Assembly: GCA_041645535.1 (NCBI GenBank)
Contig: JBAZPT010000002.1
Span: 1-64,000 of the forward strand
DNA length: 64,000 bases
From: JBAZPT01 sp041645535
Lineage (GTDB): Bacteria > Patescibacteriota > Minisyncoccia > Moranbacterales > UBA2206
Direction of reading: 5' to 3'
The notes below the pieces were generated by a model. The model searched no databases and was not told the DNA's origin. It saw only the letters and a list, made by a program, of their open reading frames with translations. Each line of letters opens with the position of its first letter. Position 1 is the stretch's first letter. The position numbers and the translations under genes are program-made. Shown in pieces: positions 49,062 to 56,823 of this stretch.

Positions 49062-49135
49062 TGCGCGCTGAGGGACTTGAACCCCCGACATCCTCGGTGT
49101 AAACGAGGCGCTCTAGCCAACTGAGCTAAGCGCGC
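49062..49135 (-). tRNA. tRNA-Val(TAC)
   Basis: Acceptor GCGCGCT/AGCGCGC, anticodon stem-loop CCTCG-TTTACAC-CGAGG (anticodon TAC), T-loop TTCAAGT. Confidence 0.95.
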
Positions 49136-49143
49136 ATATGAAG

Positions 49144-49228
49144 TGCGGATGAGAGGACTTGAACCTCCAAGGCCTTGCGGCCATAAGAACCTCAATCTTA
49201 CGCGTATACCAAATTCCGCCACACCCGC
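49144..49228 (-). tRNA. tRNA-Leu(GAG)
   Basis: Acceptor GCGGGTG/CATCCGC, anticodon stem-loop TAAGA-TTGAGGT-TCTTA (anticodon GAG), long variable arm. Lies 11 bp after rplS, probably on its transcript. Confidence 0.93.
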
Positions 49229-49239
49229 AAAAACATTTT

Positions 49240-49677
49240 CTATTTTTCCTCAACAGCTTCTTTTACTTCTTTGGAAACTGTTTCTTCAGCTACTGGTTCT
49301 TGAACTTTTTCTTCCGGAATGAATTCGGCCAGTTCCTTATATTTCATGCGGCTCTTTTTGGCTGTAAGTCCTCGCAAGTAAAAGAGTTTCGATCTTCTTA
49401 CTTTGGCCCTTTTCAGCACTTCTATTTTTTCTATACCTGGAGAGAAAATCGGCAGGATGAGTTCCACTCCAATGCCATCAGTAACTTTGCGCACCGTGAT
49501 CATTGGCGAAGAACTCTGCTTGCCCTTGATGGAAATTATAATGCCCTGAAAAACCTGGATTCTCTCTTTGTCGCCTTCCTTAATTTTGCGGTGAACCTTG
49601 ACGACATCCCCGGCCTGAAAGTCCGGAAATTTTTTCGATCTTTGCGCCTGGTTAAATTCGATGATTTTTTTCTGCAT
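49240..49677 (-). CDS. rplS: 50S ribosomal protein L19
   Basis: 145 residues. Core L19: FQAGDVVKVHRKIKEGDKER, QVFQGIIISIKG, TVRKVTDGIGVELILPIFSP, and RAKVRRSKLFYLRGL; then a ~30-residue acidic C-terminal tail (EEKVQEPVAEETVSKEVKEA) longer than in E. coli. Predicted leaderless. The same transcript probably continues into the tRNA-Leu and tRNA-Val genes. Confidence 0.97.
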   Translation of the reverse strand: MQKKIIEFNQAQRSKKFPDFQAGDVVKVHRKIKEGDKERIQVFQGIIISIKGKQSSSPMITVRKVTDGIGVELILPIFSPGIEKIEVLKRAKVRRSKLFYLRGLTAKKSRMKYKELAEFIPEEKVQEPVAEETVSKEVKEAVEEK

Positions 49678-49683
49678 ACATTT

Positions 49684-49689
49684 ATTATA
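49684..49689 (-). promoter_or_regulatory. -10 box of rplS, leaderless spacing
   Basis: Perfect TATAAT with a GGT just before it, ending 6 bp from the ATG. No convincing -35. Confidence 0.65.
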
Positions 49690-49770
49690 ACCCAGTAATA
49701 CTAAATTAAAAAATAACTCGTCAAACTGAGCATTTATACGATAAATTAATTAAATTTTAGCCTTATTATC

Positions 49771-50715
49771 TTATCCTTTTTTTCCAATTTCGTCAAGGAA
49801 CCGCTGGAAATCCGCCGGCAAGGGCGCTTGAAAAGAAAATTCCTTGCCAAACAGTTCAAATTTCAGCTTTTGAGCGTGCAACAATTGCCTATTGACTCCT
49901 GCCGGTTTTATTAGATTTTTCCGCTTATATTTAGCATCTCCCACGATAGGATTTCCTAAATATGCCAAGTGGACCCGGATCTGATGCATCCGTCCTGTTT
50001 TCGGCAGTGCTTCTACAAAATCGAAATCCCCATATCTTTTTAATAATTTATATTCTGTCACCGCCGGCCGTGAAGTGCCCTTGATTTTCCCCCGGGCAAT
50101 TTTTTGTTTTTTGAAACTAGCGGATCGGGCGATCGGCTCATCCACTACGCCTGACTTTTTTTCTAAATGTCCATAGACGACTGCTACATAGTTTTTTTCA
50201 ATTTCCCTCTGCGCGAATTTTCTTTTGAGTTCAATAAAAGTTTTTTGATTTCGCGCCACCACCATCGCTCCGCTCGTATCTTTATCGAGCCGATGCACGA
50301 TGCCTGGACGCATCCAACTGCCAACTGATCCATCGTTAATGTTTTTTATTTCAGGAAAGTTCGCGACTAGAGCATTGACTAAAGTATTTTCTTTTTCCAC
50401 ATCATTCGGATGCACTGACATTCCCGATGGCTTATTAACGACAATTATATTTTTGTCCTGATAAATAATTTCCAGTTTGATATTTTTGTTCGGAATTATT
50501 TCCGCTTTTTCTTTTTTAATATTTATTTTTATTTCTTCGCCCTCTTTTAAAAGATAGCTCGGCTTCGCGATCTTACCATTAACTAAAATATTTCCCGCTT
50601 TAATGTATCTTATAATTTCACCGCGAGTTTTGTCCAAATTTAAAAAAACTTCCCGCATAAGGAATTTATCAACGCGATTGCCTGCTTTTTCACTTGTTAC
50701 AATTATTTTTTTCAT
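49771..50715 (-). CDS. RluA/RluD-family rRNA pseudouridine synthase
   Basis: 314 residues. N-terminal S4 RNA-binding domain (GEIIRYIKAGNILVNGKIAK), then the RluA catalytic domain with the aspartate in HRLDKDTSGAMVVARN and late GRMHQIRVHLAYLGNPIVGD. Isomerises specific uridines in rRNA; the exact site (RluD or RluC) cannot be told. tRNA-Leu(CAG) lies just upstream; no SD. Confidence 0.93.
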   Translation of the reverse strand: MKKIIVTSEKAGNRVDKFLMREVFLNLDKTRGEIIRYIKAGNILVNGKIAKPSYLLKEGEEIKINIKKEKAEIIPNKNIKLEIIYQDKNIIVVNKPSGMSVHPNDVEKENTLVNALVANFPEIKNINDGSVGSWMRPGIVHRLDKDTSGAMVVARNQKTFIELKRKFAQREIEKNYVAVVYGHLEKKSGVVDEPIARSASFKKQKIARGKIKGTSRPAVTEYKLLKRYGDFDFVEALPKTGRMHQIRVHLAYLGNPIVGDAKYKRKNLIKPAGVNRQLLHAQKLKFELFGKEFSFQAPLPADFQRFLDEIGKKG

Positions 50716-50717
50716 TG

Positions 50718-50801
50718 TGGGGATAGAGAGACTCGAACTCTCACAGTATTACTACCACTAGCACCTGAAGCTAGCGCGTATACCAATTTCGCCATATCCC
50801 C
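50718..50801 (-). tRNA. tRNA-Leu(CAG)
   Basis: Acceptor GGGGATA/TATCCCC, anticodon stem-loop CTAGC-TTCAGGT-GCTAG (anticodon CAG), long variable arm. Confidence 0.95.
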
Positions 50802-50813
50802 AAAATTTTATCA

Positions 50814-51110
50814 TTAACTATTCAAAATACTTTTTATTCTTTCAACCTCTGTTTTCAGTGCTCCATCATTTTCATACTCGCCATGATGGCGAGTCGAATT
50901 GCCATATGTTTCTTTTTTCTGATCCAAATGAATACTAATTTCTAAATCAAGATCTCTAAGCGCCGCGTACATATGAAAACGCGGAAAGCCAGCGCGCGCC
51001 AAGGGACGGATAAAACTCATTTCTGCGCCCTCATTTCGCTGAAAAATATAGCCAGCTCTTCGCAGCAGACTCGTCGGATTTTCTTTAATTTTTTCAATAG
51101 TTATTTTCAT
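50814..51110 (-). CDS. Small conserved-looking hypothetical protein
   Basis: 98 residues beginning MKITIEKIKENPTSLLRRAG, then YIFQRNEGAEMSFIRPLARA, GFPRFHMYAALRDLDLEISI, and a His-rich HHGEYENDGA. Single-domain alpha/beta with no membrane segment. I do not know the family. Flanked closely by tRNA genes on the same strand. Confidence 0.6.
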   Translation of the reverse strand: MKITIEKIKENPTSLLRRAGYIFQRNEGAEMSFIRPLARAGFPRFHMYAALRDLDLEISIHLDQKKETYGNSTRHHGEYENDGALKTEVERIKSILNS

Positions 51111-51153
51111 TGTCGGAGCGCCGAGAATCGAACTCGGATTACATGAACCTTCA

Positions 51154-51264
51154 CCCCGTCACCAAAATCGGTCGTCGGGATGCCGGGAATCGAACCCGGT
51201 CTTCACGAACCCGAATCGCGCGTACTACCGGTATACTACATCCCGTTATTTTTTGGTGACGGGG
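51154..51264 (-). mobile_element. CCCCG palindromic element 13 carrying tRNA-Pro(CGG), inside an outer tRNA-Pro
   Basis: Perfect arms CCCCGTCACCAAAA (51154-51167) and TTTTGGTGACGGGG (51251-51264) enclose tRNA-Pro(CGG). Minus-strand flanks: CCCG before, TGAA after. Confidence 0.75.
51175..51245 (-). tRNA. tRNA-Pro(CGG), inner copy
   Basis: Acceptor CGGGATG/CATCCCG, anticodon stem-loop CGCGA-TTCGGGT-TCGTG (anticodon CGG), T-arm CCGGG-TTCGATT-CCCGG. Complete, nested within another tRNA-Pro. Confidence 0.93.
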
Positions 51265-51310
51265 CGGGTCGTGCATAATACCACTATACCACGCTCCGTA
51301 AAAAATTATG

Positions 51311-51394
51311 TGCCGCGGGAGAGACTCGAACTCTCAATCCCTTGCGAGAACCAGTTCCTAAGACTGGCGCGTATGCCAATTCCGCCACCGCGGC
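51311..51394 (-). tRNA. tRNA-Leu(TAG)
   Basis: Acceptor GCCGCGG/CCGCGGC, anticodon stem-loop CCAGT-CTTAGGA-ACTGG (anticodon TAG), long variable arm. Its 5' end directly abuts the stop codon of the upstream protein gene. Confidence 0.95.
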
Positions 51395-52009
51395 CTATAC
51401 TATCTCATCCTTTATCTTCCTGAGTATCTTTATAACTTTCTCATTTTCGCGCAATTTGTCAACCGATTTGACTATAGCATCAGCTTTTTCCGCCCAGGAC
51501 AGCTGTTTTGACAAAAAAATATGCGCTGATTTGTTGTCTGGTTTTTTTTCAATATATTTAGCGATTATCGCATACCACAACTGAAAAGTTTCATGTGCTA
51601 CATCTGCGCCGATTTCTATCTTCGGAACATTATTAAAATAATGCGCAACTTTTTCCCAATTGTTATATTCGCCATAGACAAGTTCGTCTTCCAGTTGTTT
51701 GGCCGACTGGTGCCAAAAATCAACCGTTCCGGGAATTTCATAAAATTTATATTTATTCAAAATCTCCTCCCGCTTCATATCGCAATATAAATGAAATTTC
51801 CAGCCGGCCTGGAACGGCGAGAGTCCGGAAAAATTCAAATTGAGCGGAGAAAAACACCGGTGCGTGTCCTTTCTTTTTATGCTCTCGTCAATCCGGCGGA
51901 TGTCCGGAAAAACGCAGCCTAGCATGAATTCATCCTCGAAATTCGGCAGAGCCGGATTCTTTTCGAAATACTTGCGGGCATAAATAATGTGGGAAACTAT
52001 TGAAGCCAT
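51395..52009 (-). CDS. Zinc-dependent phospholipase C-like protein
   Basis: 204 residues. Histidines and aspartates are spaced as in the S1/P1-nuclease-like PLC family: ASIVSHIIYARKYF, GCVFPDIRRID, GWKFHLYCDM, DFWHQSAKQLEDE, VAHETFQLWY. No signal peptide, so it is cytoplasmic if made as seen. The stop touches the 5' end of tRNA-Leu(TAG), so the tRNA is cut from the same transcript. Confidence 0.65.
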   Translation of the reverse strand: MASIVSHIIYARKYFEKNPALPNFEDEFMLGCVFPDIRRIDESIKRKDTHRCFSPLNLNFSGLSPFQAGWKFHLYCDMKREEILNKYKFYEIPGTVDFWHQSAKQLEDELVYGEYNNWEKVAHYFNNVPKIEIGADVAHETFQLWYAIIAKYIEKKPDNKSAHIFLSKQLSWAEKADAIVKSVDKLRENEKVIKILRKIKDEIV

Positions 52010-52141
52010 TCAATTTGTCCTTCCATATTCTTCTCCTCCTTATTTAAGGAGGAGAATTAAAGAGGAGGTTAATATTTTTTGTGGATGACACAAGACTCGA
52101 ACTTGCGACCCCTGCAATGTGAATGCAGTGCTCTAACTTCA

Positions 52142-52246
52142 CCCGCTCACCTTTGTGGACATAAGTGGACTTGAACCACTGACCCTTGCAATGTGAATGC
52201 AATGCTCTAACCAACTGAGCTATATGTCCTCACAAAGGTGGGCGGG
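52142..52246 (-). mobile_element. Palindromic element 14 carrying tRNA-Val(CAC), inside an outer tRNA-Val
   Basis: Arms CCCGCTCACCTTTGTG (52142-52157) and CACAAAGGTGGGCGGG (52231-52246), one mismatch, enclose tRNA-Val(CAC). Minus-strand flanks: CATG before, TGAA after. Confidence 0.75.
52156..52229 (-). tRNA. tRNA-Val(CAC), inner copy
   Basis: Acceptor GGACATA/TATGTCC, D-loop AGTTGGTTA, anticodon stem-loop TTGCA-TTCACAT-TGCAA (anticodon CAC), T-loop TTCAAGT. Complete, nested within another tRNA-Val. Confidence 0.94.
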
Positions 52247-52340
52247 CATGCTGAGCTAGTCATCCTATATACATCTAAATATACCCTATATCGCCACGCT
52301 ATTCCAAATCATATCAAAAATCGCTTTTTGCTTTATAAAA

Positions 52341-53102
52341 TCAATTTTTTGGCAATGTTTCCCAAAGCAGATTAAAGGTAAGTTTTTGCAAATCGGCCAA
52401 TTCTTTGGATTCAATAATAATTGCCATCTTTTCTTTCCAAGAAGCAATCAGCATTTTGTTGTTATAAATATTCACTTCTGGTGAAAAGGTCATTTTTTCT
52501 TCGGGTAAAAAGCGAGTGTCGCGCATTTCTTCCTGATTATGTTTTGATCTTTCGATTGAACTTTCATTTCTAGGAACAATAGCCCGGATATAAATTCTAT
52601 TTTCCGCTCTTCTTTTATAATATTCCGGAAAAAAATTAGGTAGTCCCTCGTGCATTGTTTCCACATTTGCATAAGCCAGAATAATTTCACGCGAAGTCAG
52701 AGTGTCTTCATAAGCTTCTCGCATTCCTTTCTCACTCTCAAAAAATTGGACTTTCGGCTTAGTAGTAAAAATATTTTGCAAAGAAATTAGTTGCGGGAGC
52801 AAATCAGATACTTTTTGTTTTTGCTTTTCAATGGATTTTACTTGTTCCTCCCTTTCTCGATCCAGATATGTCAGCAAATGTTTCGGCTCCAAGGCGTTTA
52901 AATATGTTCCGGCACCTTTTTTATATTTACTAATCAAGCCTTTTTGAAGCAATTCATCACAAATATCATAAACGGTTGTCCTGTTTAAGCCGGTTTTTCG
53001 CGATATTTCCTTGGCTTTTCCGGAACCAATTTCGAGCAAGGCCAAATAGACTTGCGACTCTTTTTCGGAAAAATTCAGCTGATCTAAAAGGTTTTTTATC
53101 AT
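52341..53102 (-). CDS. TrmB-family transcriptional regulator
   Basis: 253 residues. TrmB winged helix (LNFSEKESQVYLALLEIGSG, KAKEISRKTGLNRTTVYDIC), coiled linker, and a C-terminal sensor domain with EMRDTRFLPEEKMTFSPEV and NIYNNKMLIASWKEKMAIII. Of the four TrmB genes it most resembles those at 55298 and 62742, which share the linker and the YNNK...SWKE segment. A GTCG/CGAC-like palindrome sits between -10 and ATG, suggesting autoregulation. Confidence 0.9.
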   Translation of the reverse strand: MIKNLLDQLNFSEKESQVYLALLEIGSGKAKEISRKTGLNRTTVYDICDELLQKGLISKYKKGAGTYLNALEPKHLLTYLDREREEQVKSIEKQKQKVSDLLPQLISLQNIFTTKPKVQFFESEKGMREAYEDTLTSREIILAYANVETMHEGLPNFFPEYYKRRAENRIYIRAIVPRNESSIERSKHNQEEMRDTRFLPEEKMTFSPEVNIYNNKMLIASWKEKMAIIIESKELADLQKLTFNLLWETLPKN

Positions 53103-53108
53103 AATGTT

Positions 53109-53125
53109 GTGGAAAATATTTCGAC
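53109..53125 (-). promoter_or_regulatory. Putative TrmB autoregulatory site
   Basis: GTCGAAATATTTTCCAC on the minus strand, between the -10 box and the ATG. Resembles the sites at 56073-56089 and 63501-63517. Confidence 0.5.
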
Positions 53126-53131
53126 AGTTTT

Positions 53132-53160
53132 ATTATATTATATAAGCCTTATTTTGTCAA
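53132..53160 (-). promoter_or_regulatory. Promoter of the 52.3 kb TrmB gene
   Basis: Minus strand TTGACA (53155-53160), 17 bp, TATAAT (53132-53137). Confidence 0.85.
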
Positions 53161-53323
53161 TTTTATATACTTCAACACACACTATTGCACAATATTTATC
53201 AAAAAGGTTTATATTGTAATACTGGCATGGCCAGCGAAGACTATGTTCATTGATTTTGCAAGATTGGCAAATCAGCCATACAGCTGATAACTTTTAGTAA
53301 AATAAAGTAAAGGAGGTAGCACA

Positions 53324-53857
53324 ATGTTGACACAACGCGATTTAAGCAGAGGAGGACCGATGTATGGATTTAACTTGGAGCCTCAATACATGTCTCGAAC
53401 TATCGTCACGGGGTTTCTAAGAGAATTTCCCTGGATTGAGAACTATACCTGGTGGACAATCGCTGAAGTATATGTCGAAGAAATGGAACCCTCTTTTCTT
53501 GGTCATTATCCTGAAGCGATTATATCTGGTTTTGATAGAACCTATGAGCATATTACCCTCGTTACAAAGGAAGGCGAGGAAGTATTTTCCGAGATCATGA
53601 GAGAAAGAAGCTTCTTAGGCTTTAAACTTAAAGCAAAGAAAGAAAGGATACCAGGCAGAGTTCCCGATCGCTACCCAATTAATTATGTTATAAGGCGACT
53701 CGGAGAAAAAGCCGATCTTGCCCGCTTCATTATCTCCGCACATTACTGTACCAAAGCAGTTATTTTGTACAAGGTTCCGAAAAATTCTACTTTGACGAAA
53801 ATGCTTGATGACGAAATTGAGCAAGAGCATCAAAAGTTTCATGCCAAAGTGTCATAA
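53324..53857 (+). CDS. Hypothetical protein
   Basis: 177 residues, soluble, Trp/Tyr/Glu-rich (NYTWWTIAEVYVEEMEPSFL, FDRTYEHITLVTKEGEEVFS), with a basic stretch in the middle (KLKAKKERIPGRVPDRY). No family recognised. Excellent SD AAAGGAGGT. Ends before a strong terminator of a type repeated at 56992. Divergent from the TrmB gene. Confidence 0.65.
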   Translation: MLTQRDLSRGGPMYGFNLEPQYMSRTIVTGFLREFPWIENYTWWTIAEVYVEEMEPSFLGHYPEAIISGFDRTYEHITLVTKEGEEVFSEIMRERSFLGFKLKAKKERIPGRVPDRYPINYVIRRLGEKADLARFIISAHYCTKAVILYKVPKNSTLTKMLDDEIEQEHQKFHAKVS

Positions 53858-53868
53858 TCGACTCGGCA

Positions 53869-53902
53869 GGCAGTTCGCACATCCGCGACTGCCTTTTTTA
53901 TT
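53869..53902 (+). terminator. Terminator of the 53.3 kb gene
   Basis: GGCAGT/ACTGCC stem followed by TTTTTTA. The loop TCGCACATCCGCG is almost the same as that of 56992-57031. Confidence 0.88.
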
Positions 53903-53910
53903 TTGCCGGA

Positions 53911-54597
53911 TTACTTTTCCAAATACGCTTTAATGAGAAAAATAAGATCATTTTTCAAATTTTTTCTAGTCCAGTCTTTTTGTTTTTTATCCACCAATTC
54001 TCCCAAGCCATGCAGAATATCTTTATTGTTGAAGTTTTCGATGAATTTTAAGCAGTCTTTCAAATATTTATCCAATGATTTGCCCATCCTCTGTTTTATA
54101 ATTTTTTCATCGATGTTCCAATTTTTGGAAAAAAAATAATGCAAATCAAAAATATCCCGGCTGGCTGTCGTTTTCCTTCCCAGAAGCGCCACTAGTTTAT
54201 TGGCAAACATATCCTCTTTGGCCATAACTTTCATCGGTATTCCCAGGTAACTTAAAACTTCGAAATTATCGCCCAAATTTCTCGTAGAAATTTCAATTTT
54301 AATATTGTGATCTTTTTCTCCATAAGAAAGCAGAAGAAAAATCGTGTTTCTTTTTTGATATGATTCTTTTATCTCCGCATATTTTTCAGCTATTTCCTTT
54401 ACTCTCAAAAAGACTAGCTCTTTCTTTTTCTCATCCAGAAGATCGAAGTCTAAGTCTACTGAATATCTGGGCAAATCATAAAACAAAAGACAGGCCGTTC
54501 CACCTTTAAATCCCAGCCAGGGAGCTATTTTAGCATCAGAATAAATGTCTTTCAAAATTCTCACCATTATTGATTTGTGTTTGTTCCAGTTAAGCAT
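53911..54597 (-). CDS. AbiEii-type toxin (nucleotidyltransferase)
   Basis: 228 residues. Nucleotidyltransferase motif GGTACLLFYDLPRYSVDLDF near residues 32-51, the signature of AbiEii/MenT-like toxins that modify tRNAs. Other conserved parts are KIEISTR and MFANKLVALLGRKTTASRDI. Overlaps the antitoxin gene by 8 bp. Type IV toxin-antitoxin or abortive phage defence. Confidence 0.92.
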   Translation of the reverse strand: MLNWNKHKSIMVRILKDIYSDAKIAPWLGFKGGTACLLFYDLPRYSVDLDFDLLDEKKKELVFLRVKEIAEKYAEIKESYQKRNTIFLLLSYGEKDHNIKIEISTRNLGDNFEVLSYLGIPMKVMAKEDMFANKLVALLGRKTTASRDIFDLHYFFSKNWNIDEKIIKQRMGKSLDKYLKDCLKFIENFNNKDILHGLGELVDKKQKDWTRKNLKNDLIFLIKAYLEK

Positions 54598-55177
54598 TGT
54601 TTTTGAAATTATGATAATAATTATCCAAACTATTTTTTATTTTTTTACTTTCATAGATATCTGCCAACTTAAAACATTTTTCCCAGTCAAGTCCGTTGAG
54701 ATTGTCAAAATGGTAATTATCAAAAATATAAATCATATCCAGAAAAGCTCGCTCCTTTGAGGCTATGGAATAGCCGTCTTTTCTAATTATTCCTTCCGGG
54801 TTGAGAAGTGTGCTGCTTTTTAATTTCCGATAACTAATTTTTTGCCCGTTAGTTAACTCGATCTCTCTTGTCAGGTAGCCAGCTGCAAAAATTGTTTCAT
54901 AATATTGAAAAATAACGCCTTCATTTCGCAACACGGTTTCAAAACTTATATACGAAGGAGCGTAAATTTTAGAAACGGCTTCATAAATGTCATAATTGTT
55001 TTTAGCATAAATCCCCTTTCGTAAACGAACTAGATCTCCTTTATCAACATAGTATTTTAGATAAGCTTTTGCATTTGCCGGATTTTTTTCTTGCCAAATT
55101 AAAGCTATCTCTTTGGCAGAAAAGACTGTTTGTTCCAATTTATAAAGGCTTAAAATAAGGCTTTCTTTAGATTTCAT
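54590..55177 (-). CDS. AbiEi-type antitoxin (winged-helix repressor)
   Basis: 195 residues. N-terminal winged helix (TVFSAKEIALIWQEKNPANA, YYVDKGDLVRLRKGIYAKNN) and C-terminal AbiEi domain (YISFETVLRNEGVIFQYYET, GYSIASKERAFLDMIYIFDN). In the known systems the antitoxin blocks the toxin indirectly and represses its own promoter by binding inverted repeats; such a repeat is present here. Confidence 0.92.
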   Translation of the reverse strand: MKSKESLILSLYKLEQTVFSAKEIALIWQEKNPANAKAYLKYYVDKGDLVRLRKGIYAKNNYDIYEAVSKIYAPSYISFETVLRNEGVIFQYYETIFAAGYLTREIELTNGQKISYRKLKSSTLLNPEGIIRKDGYSIASKERAFLDMIYIFDNYHFDNLNGLDWEKCFKLADIYESKKIKNSLDNYYHNFKNNA

Positions 55178-55185
55178 ACACTATT

Positions 55186-55236
55186 AGTAATATTAGATAT
55201 TACCTATAGTTTATCATATCTCATTTATCCTGTCAA
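55186..55236 (-). promoter_or_regulatory. abiE promoter and operator
   Basis: Minus strand TTGACA (55231-55236), 17 bp, TAAACT (55208-55213); inverted repeat GGTAATATCTAATATTACT at 55186-55204, directly after the -10 box: a likely AbiEi binding site. Confidence 0.7.
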
Positions 55237-55297
55237 GTCCTGCGTAATTTCATCAGCAAATTATCATTTTTGCTTATTTATCAGTGATAAATTTCGA

Positions 55298-56056
55298 TTA
55301 TCCTCTGCTCGCTTCCCACAAAACCCCAAACATATTCCTCATCATCTCTGCGTGTTCCGCGCTTTCGACAACTAACCCAAAATTTTCTTTTTGCGATGAT
55401 AAATAGACGACGACATTATTATAGATAAAATACGATTCGGAAAAAGAAATCTGATCCGGCGCATAACGCATATCGCGCAATTGTTCGCCGTGCTGATGAA
55501 AAAATTCTTCTGCATAATCTTCGTGAGATTTGAGCCGGATGGTTTTGGTTGTGATATTATTTTTCACTCTTTCCTCGACATAATATTTTGAAAAATCCAC
55601 TCCCAACGTTTCGAAAAATTCCCGGCTGGCCACTACGGCTAAAATTTCATTGTTTTCGGTTTTCAAAGAATCCAGAACTGCGTTTCGCAAGCCCTCTTCG
55701 CCATCAATAAATTTCACATTCGGCGTGCCGGCTTTTTCGTTGATCACCGCTTCGGCTTCCGGAATGGCCATTTTGAGAAATCCCTTCATCTTGTCCACTT
55801 CTTTCTTCTTGCGTTCCAGATATCTTTCCAGATTGACCGGATCTTCCATCACAAACCGCTGGTTATATTTCCGGCCAGTGGTCGAAACCAGTCCTTTTTT
55901 GGCCAAAAGCTTGAGATTATCATAGACATTCGGACGATTGATGCCGGTTTTCCGCGCCAAAAAACTCGCTAAAACCGGCCCAGCCTTGAGTCCGGCCAGA
56001 TATATCTTTACTTCCTTGGGCGAAAGACCCGCTTTTTCCAAATTTTTCTCGAGCAT
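55298..56056 (-). CDS. TrmB-family transcriptional regulator
   Basis: 252 residues. Winged helix (LSPKEVKIYLAGLKAGPVLA, TGINRPNVYDNLKLLAKKGL), linker, and sensor domain (VKFIDGEEGLRNAVLDSLKT, SESYFIYNNVVVYLSSQKEN). Has its own promoter with a GTCG...CGAC palindrome in the leader. Located directly upstream of the AbiE operon but with its own promoter. Confidence 0.9.
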   Translation of the reverse strand: MLEKNLEKAGLSPKEVKIYLAGLKAGPVLASFLARKTGINRPNVYDNLKLLAKKGLVSTTGRKYNQRFVMEDPVNLERYLERKKKEVDKMKGFLKMAIPEAEAVINEKAGTPNVKFIDGEEGLRNAVLDSLKTENNEILAVVASREFFETLGVDFSKYYVEERVKNNITTKTIRLKSHEDYAEEFFHQHGEQLRDMRYAPDQISFSESYFIYNNVVVYLSSQKENFGLVVESAEHAEMMRNMFGVLWEASRG

Positions 56057-56072
56057 AAAAAAATTTAATGTT

Positions 56073-56089
56073 GTCGATATTACTTCGAC
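56073..56089 (-). promoter_or_regulatory. Putative TrmB autoregulatory site
   Basis: GTCGATATTACTTCGAC, an interrupted palindrome between the -10 box (56097) and the ATG (56056). Confidence 0.55.
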
Positions 56090-56096
56090 TTTCTAT

Positions 56097-56125
56097 ATTC
56101 TATTGATAATTATTGCTTTTGTCAA
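56097..56125 (-). promoter_or_regulatory. Promoter of the 55.3 kb TrmB gene
   Basis: Minus strand TTGACA (56120-56125), 17 bp, TAGAAT (56097-56102). Confidence 0.8.
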
Positions 56126-56151
56126 TAGGTTTTTTATATGTCGATTTACCA

Positions 56152-56180
56152 TTGACTTTTGGCTAATCTTGGAGTATTAT
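56152..56180 (+). promoter_or_regulatory. Promoter of the small membrane protein genes
   Basis: TTGACT (56152-56157), 17 bp, TATTAT (56175-56180). Confidence 0.65.
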
Positions 56181-56236
56181 TAGCTATTTCCATCATTGAT
56201 GGAATGATCTTTAAAAAATGAAAGGAATAAATAATC

Positions 56237-56689
56237 GTGACAAACACCAACCTCATAATTACAATCATCGCTACAATTTCGTATTTACTCAGTTATTCAT
56301 GGCTAATCCTTAAGAAATCAGGGAGTAAAATTGACAAAGAGTTAGTCAGAGGAATTAACGATACATTTTTCACCGAAAGCACCCTTTTAAGATGCCTGAG
56401 ACTGGATTATTTAGTCTCGTCGCGCATACTGCCAATTTTTTTCTGGATCGGAGTATGGTTAATTGTCAAAAGCAGTGTTTTTTTGGCAGAAACTACGCCA
56501 TGGACACTACAAATTTCAAAGTTTGTAATCATGATTGCCTCTATATTTTGCATTTTGTTTTTCAGAATCATCTGCGAAATATTAAAAATTGCATTTGCGA
56601 AACATAGAAAAGGACTTGAACTTTATGATAGCCCGAATCCCTTTACAACCACAGAGCGCAACGAATGGTACAAGGAATGGATAAAATAA
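56237..56689 (+). CDS. Small membrane protein
   Basis: 150 residues with three membrane helices (~5-25, ~65-85, ~95-115) and a charged C-terminus (KHRKGLELYDSPNPFTTTER). GTG start with AGGA upstream. No family recognised. Divergent from TrmB. Confidence 0.65.
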   Translation: MTNTNLIITIIATISYLLSYSWLILKKSGSKIDKELVRGINDTFFTESTLLRCLRLDYLVSSRILPIFFWIGVWLIVKSSVFLAETTPWTLQISKFVIMIASIFCILFFRIICEILKIAFAKHRKGLELYDSPNPFTTTERNEWYKEWIK

Positions 56690-56701
56690 AAAAATTCAAA
56701 A

Positions 56702-56737
56702 GAGCAGAACGAACAACCGCGTTCTGCCTCTCTTCTT
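56702..56737 (+). terminator. Terminator of the small membrane protein gene
   Basis: GCAGAAC/GTTCTGC stem and a CTCTCTTCTT tail. The loop AACAACCGC matches that of 56992-57031. Confidence 0.7.
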
Positions 56738-56823
56738 AAAATCATAAAGTTAATTTGTGGTTTTAAAAGGAGAAAAAACTATTAAAAATAAAAATGATTT
56801 TTAAAAAATTAAAGGAGGAACTT

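Larger units (their letters stand above)
51113..51298 (-). tRNA. Interrupted outer tRNA-Pro (rebuilt anticodon CGG)
   Basis: Outer halves: 5' part CGGAGCG-TG-GTATAGTGGTATTAT-G-CACGA-CCCG (51298-51265), 3' part GGT-TCATG-TAAT-CCGAG-TTCGATT-CTCGG-CGCTCCG-A (51149-51113). C1-G72 fits proline. The anticodon loop is broken after CCCG by element 13; leaving out the insert plus TGAA gives a 7-nt loop CCCGGGT, anticodon CGG. Position 33 would be C instead of U, and the stem has one C-A mismatch. Confidence 0.55.
52082..52265 (-). tRNA. Interrupted outer tRNA-Val(CAC)
   Basis: 5' part GGATGAC-TA-GCTC-AGCATG (52265-52247), 3' part GTTA-GAGC-A-CTGCA-TTCACAT-TGCAG, then T-arm GCAAG-TTCGAGT-CTTGT and GTCATCC-A (52137-52082). 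The D-loop is broken by element 14. Leaving out the insert plus TGAA joins AGCATG|GTTA and restores the conserved GG of the D-loop. The anticodon CAC is intact. Confidence 0.7.

Noticed and set aside
55278..55293. TetR-type operator (TTTATCAGTGATAAA)
   Set aside because: The similarity to tetO is short, it lies at the 3' end of a TrmB gene, and no TetR-family gene is nearby.
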